Shown piece by piece: positions 61,992 to 64,000 of a DNA stretch of 64,000 nt. Under the pieces are notes generated by a model. It did no database searches. It saw nothing but the letters and a program-made list of their open reading frames with translations, and was not told where the DNA came from. Position numbers and translations under genes: made by a program. The stretch's first letter is position 1, and every line of letters starts with the position of its first letter. Location of the stretch: contig JAJQJQ010000020.1 of the NCBI GenBank assembly GCA_028622995.1, forward strand, positions 3,162,001 to 3,226,000, given 5' to 3'. Origin of the DNA: Panagrolaimus kolymaensis (taxonomy: Eukaryota; Nematoda; Chromadorea; Rhabditida; Panagrolaimidae).

Positions 61992-62886
61992 TTAACTGAC
62001 AGGTAAATTAAGCATTGATTTAATTGCAACCAAAAAAACTAACATAGCTATTTTATAATTATGAAGAAAAAAGGCATTATTTGTTGATGTTGCATCACCC
62101 GTTGTTGAACTTGTCATAGTGCTAGTTGTATATGGACTAAGAACACTTCCTACTTCAACTTCAGCAATGTTATTTACATCAGCGCCTTTATATGCAGGAA
62201 TAAAGGTTACAGTTACTATGCTTGTGTTTGCATAACACAATGTACCACAATTTTGTGTAATTATGTTTTGTCCATTACCATCCTCAACTGTAATCTAAAA
62301 AAGTACTTTTTAATTTTTTTTAAATGAACTTAAAAAATAGAGGATTAAAAATGATAATAAGACTTTTTTTAAAAATATCGATGAAAAGATGTTACTGTCA
62401 TTTGGACGCGAGAGTAATAGTTTATGAAAAATATTGTTTAATTTTTGTTACTCCCTTTTGAGAGTAATCACTTTTTTTTAAATATTGCTTTATTTTTGTT
62501 ACTGTCCTTAATGACTGTCCTTAATGATAGTAACAAACAAGTGACAATTATTTTTAAAAATAAATTACTCTCTAGATATCAACTTACATTAATATAATTG
62601 GAAGGGGTAGAAATTTTAAAATGAATAACATAATTTGGATCCAAATTTTCTATAGTAACTGTACAATCCATATTACATCCAGCACGTTGGGATTGAATTA
62701 CTTTAATTCTGCAATACAAACATATTAATTCCAGAAATTCTTTCTAAATGGAAAAAATAAAATCACTTACTCGCCTTCTCCTAATTCCATTCGACCATCA
62801 GGGCAAAGGCAATTATAACCTCCTTCTTGGGCATTAATAAACCCAGGAAGAATTAAAACCAAAATAATTAGCAAAAGGTTATTCAT
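61992..62886 (-). CDS. Secreted CUB-like protein, probably membrane/GPI anchored
   Basis: Three exons on the minus strand (62771-62886, 62588-62708, 61992-62294) give 179 residues. The signal peptide is residues 1-19 (MNNLLLIILVLILPGFINA). A beta-rich region follows with CLCPDGR, GCNMDCTVTIENLDPNYVIHF, ITVEDGNGQ and NCGTLCYANTSIVTVTF, fitting the nematode CUB-like group in Cys spacing and strand pattern. A Ser/Thr stretch (TTSTMTSSTTGDATST) leads to a hydrophobic C-terminus (KIAMLVFLVAIKSMLNL), as in GPI-anchored proteins. Nematode CUB-like genes are often pathogen- or stress-responsive; that is family knowledge, not seen here. Intron 2 (62295-62587) is largely made of 47-bp repeat units. Confidence 0.75.
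62353..62572 (+). repeat. Four 47-bp inverted-end elements filling an intron
   Basis: Units at 62353-62399 (GATAATAAG to GTTACTGTC), 62410-62456 (GAGAGTAATAG to GTTACTCCC), 62460-62506 (GAGAGTAATC to GTTACTGTC) and 62526-62572 (GATAGTAAC to ATTACTCTC), each 47 bp. Together they make up about two thirds of intron 2 of the CUB-like gene. Confidence 0.85.
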
Positions 62887-64000
62887 TTTTTTTTTCTCTT
62901 GACTATCGCTTTTTTCTATTAAAAAAAGAGTGATTAAAAACCGCAGAAAAAAAAAGTTCCAAAAAAAAGTTCCAGAATCAAAAATAAATATTATATAAAA
63001 TATCAACTTTTTTTTTATTATTATTTTTTTGGGCGGATGATGATATGTATGTTTTTCTTCCTCACTCCAGAAAATAAAAAAATATATGTATGTTTTCTCT
63101 TCTTTTGTTTGCATTATGGCTTTATAAACTGTGTTTTTGGTGTCAAAAAAAGAAAAAAGAGATGGTATAATATTTTTTTACAATCATATATATTTCGAAT
63201 CGACAATAAAAGGCTTATGCCTATTTTTTTTATGAATCATTTTTGTTTCTATCTTTTCAAACACTCACACAAAAATATATTTTATTTTTTGAGGTTTCAA
63301 AAAACAGTTATGGAAATCCAAAAAAAAATGAATAGTTTTAAAAAAGTTCGAGATTTGTGGTCAAATAAAATTAAAAAAAATAAATAATGCAAAGTTAAAC
63401 CATGATTTTATAATTTTTGAACAAAAAAATTGTCCATTTTGAAATTTTATTTTAAAAAATGTGATGAAAAAAGAAAATTATGCAAATGGATTTTTTGACC
63501 TTTAATTCAAATGCAGTTGAGAGGCGGCATTATCTTCCTAAGTTTTAAATATGTCTTCAACAAATAATTTTGAAAAAGTCAAGCATCTCAAGAAAAGTTG
63601 TAATTGATTCCAATAAAAATGAAGGCCCAAAAACAAAAAAAAAAAAAACAATTTCATATTTTAAAGTTAGTGAGTATCTTATTGCAAGCAAGCAAATCCA
63701 TGGAATTCAATATTGAGACGACAATCAATAAACTCTGAGAAGATTACCATCGATTTAAAAAAGTAAAAACATTTTTGAAATTTTAAAACAAAAATTGTGA
63801 AAACAAATAGGAAAGAAGAAAAAAATTATTGCTGTTTTAAACAATCCATGAAACCTCGATGATTAAATTGTAACTTATAATATTAACAATGCACTCCTTC
63901 TTCGCCTTCCTTAATCATCATTTTATTTTTTACATGATTAAAAAAATTATTGGAAAAGCAAGGTAAAGTTGAGATTGGGATAACGACTTCAGCGTCGCTT
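62887..64000. other. Upstream and terminal region, no gene seen
   Basis: Presumed promoter side of the CUB-like gene followed by AT-rich DNA to the window end. A 116-codon plus-strand frame at 63037-63387 is Phe/Lys-rich low-complexity and overlaps the promoter; not supported as a gene. Confidence 0.45.

Noticed and set aside
63037..63387. 116-codon plus-strand frame near the window end
   Set aside because: Phe/Lys low complexity, overlaps the CUB-like gene promoter, no splice or domain support.

Overview
The window is animal nuclear DNA, most probably from a nematode. It is very AT-rich (roughly three quarters A+T by eye). Genes are split by many short GT-AG introns (about 45-100 bp, a few of 0.2-2 kb) and separated by low-complexity A/T-run DNA. 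Nematode-typical families are present: innexin, MATH/BTB, ShKT, CUB-like and C-type lectin proteins. Several start codons sit a few to about 60 bases after a strong 3' splice acceptor with no visible donor, the pattern expected of spliced-leader trans-splicing. Species cannot be named; a free-living clade IV type genome would fit. All exon joins were read by eye from splice signals and reading phase.

Layout. 0.3-0.5 kb: tiny intronless KGG/LEA-group-1-like stress protein (minus). 3.2-4.8 kb: BTB protein (plus). 6.2-7.7 kb: SAS-6 centriole protein (minus). 8.1-10.5 kb: DDX42-type DEAD-box helicase (plus). 10.7-10.9 kb: two ShKT domains (minus). 11.4-12.8 kb: coiled-coil protein of unknown function (plus). 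12.9-14.1 kb: C-type lectin (minus) with a TTAA-flanked MITE in its intron. 14.8-19.1 kb: innexin (minus). 19.1-24.6 kb: gene-poor. 24.6-26.8 kb: divergent eIF4E-like protein (plus). 29.3-34.5 kb: tandem pair of GPAT3/4-type acyltransferases (plus) with a mosaic identity pattern. 35.2-37.3 kb: zinc-finger protein (minus). 38.0-39.4 kb: secreted EGF protein (plus). 39.5-40.5 kb: minisatellite, 35-bp triplet and large foldback. 41.1-41.4 kb: LC8-type dynein light chain (minus). 42.1-47.8 kb (plus an unseen first exon): Frizzled receptor (minus). 47.8-57.8 kb: gene-poor DNA with two tRNA-Phe genes and a decayed third copy. 57.8-60.7 kb: protein with a Mieap-like C-terminus (plus). 61.5 kb: Helitron-like 3' end. 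62.0-62.9 kb: CUB-like secreted protein (minus).

There is no operon-like functional theme; these are mostly independent cell-biology and secreted genes. The most unusual items are (1) a dispersed 47-bp element with inverted ends (about 20 copies, mostly of one length and all in one orientation, often in pairs) confined to 43.6-53.7 kb and one small intron at 62.3-62.6 kb; (2) the group-1-LEA-like protein, rare in animals and possibly acquired from bacteria; and (3) the eIF4E-like protein in which all three hallmark tryptophans are replaced.
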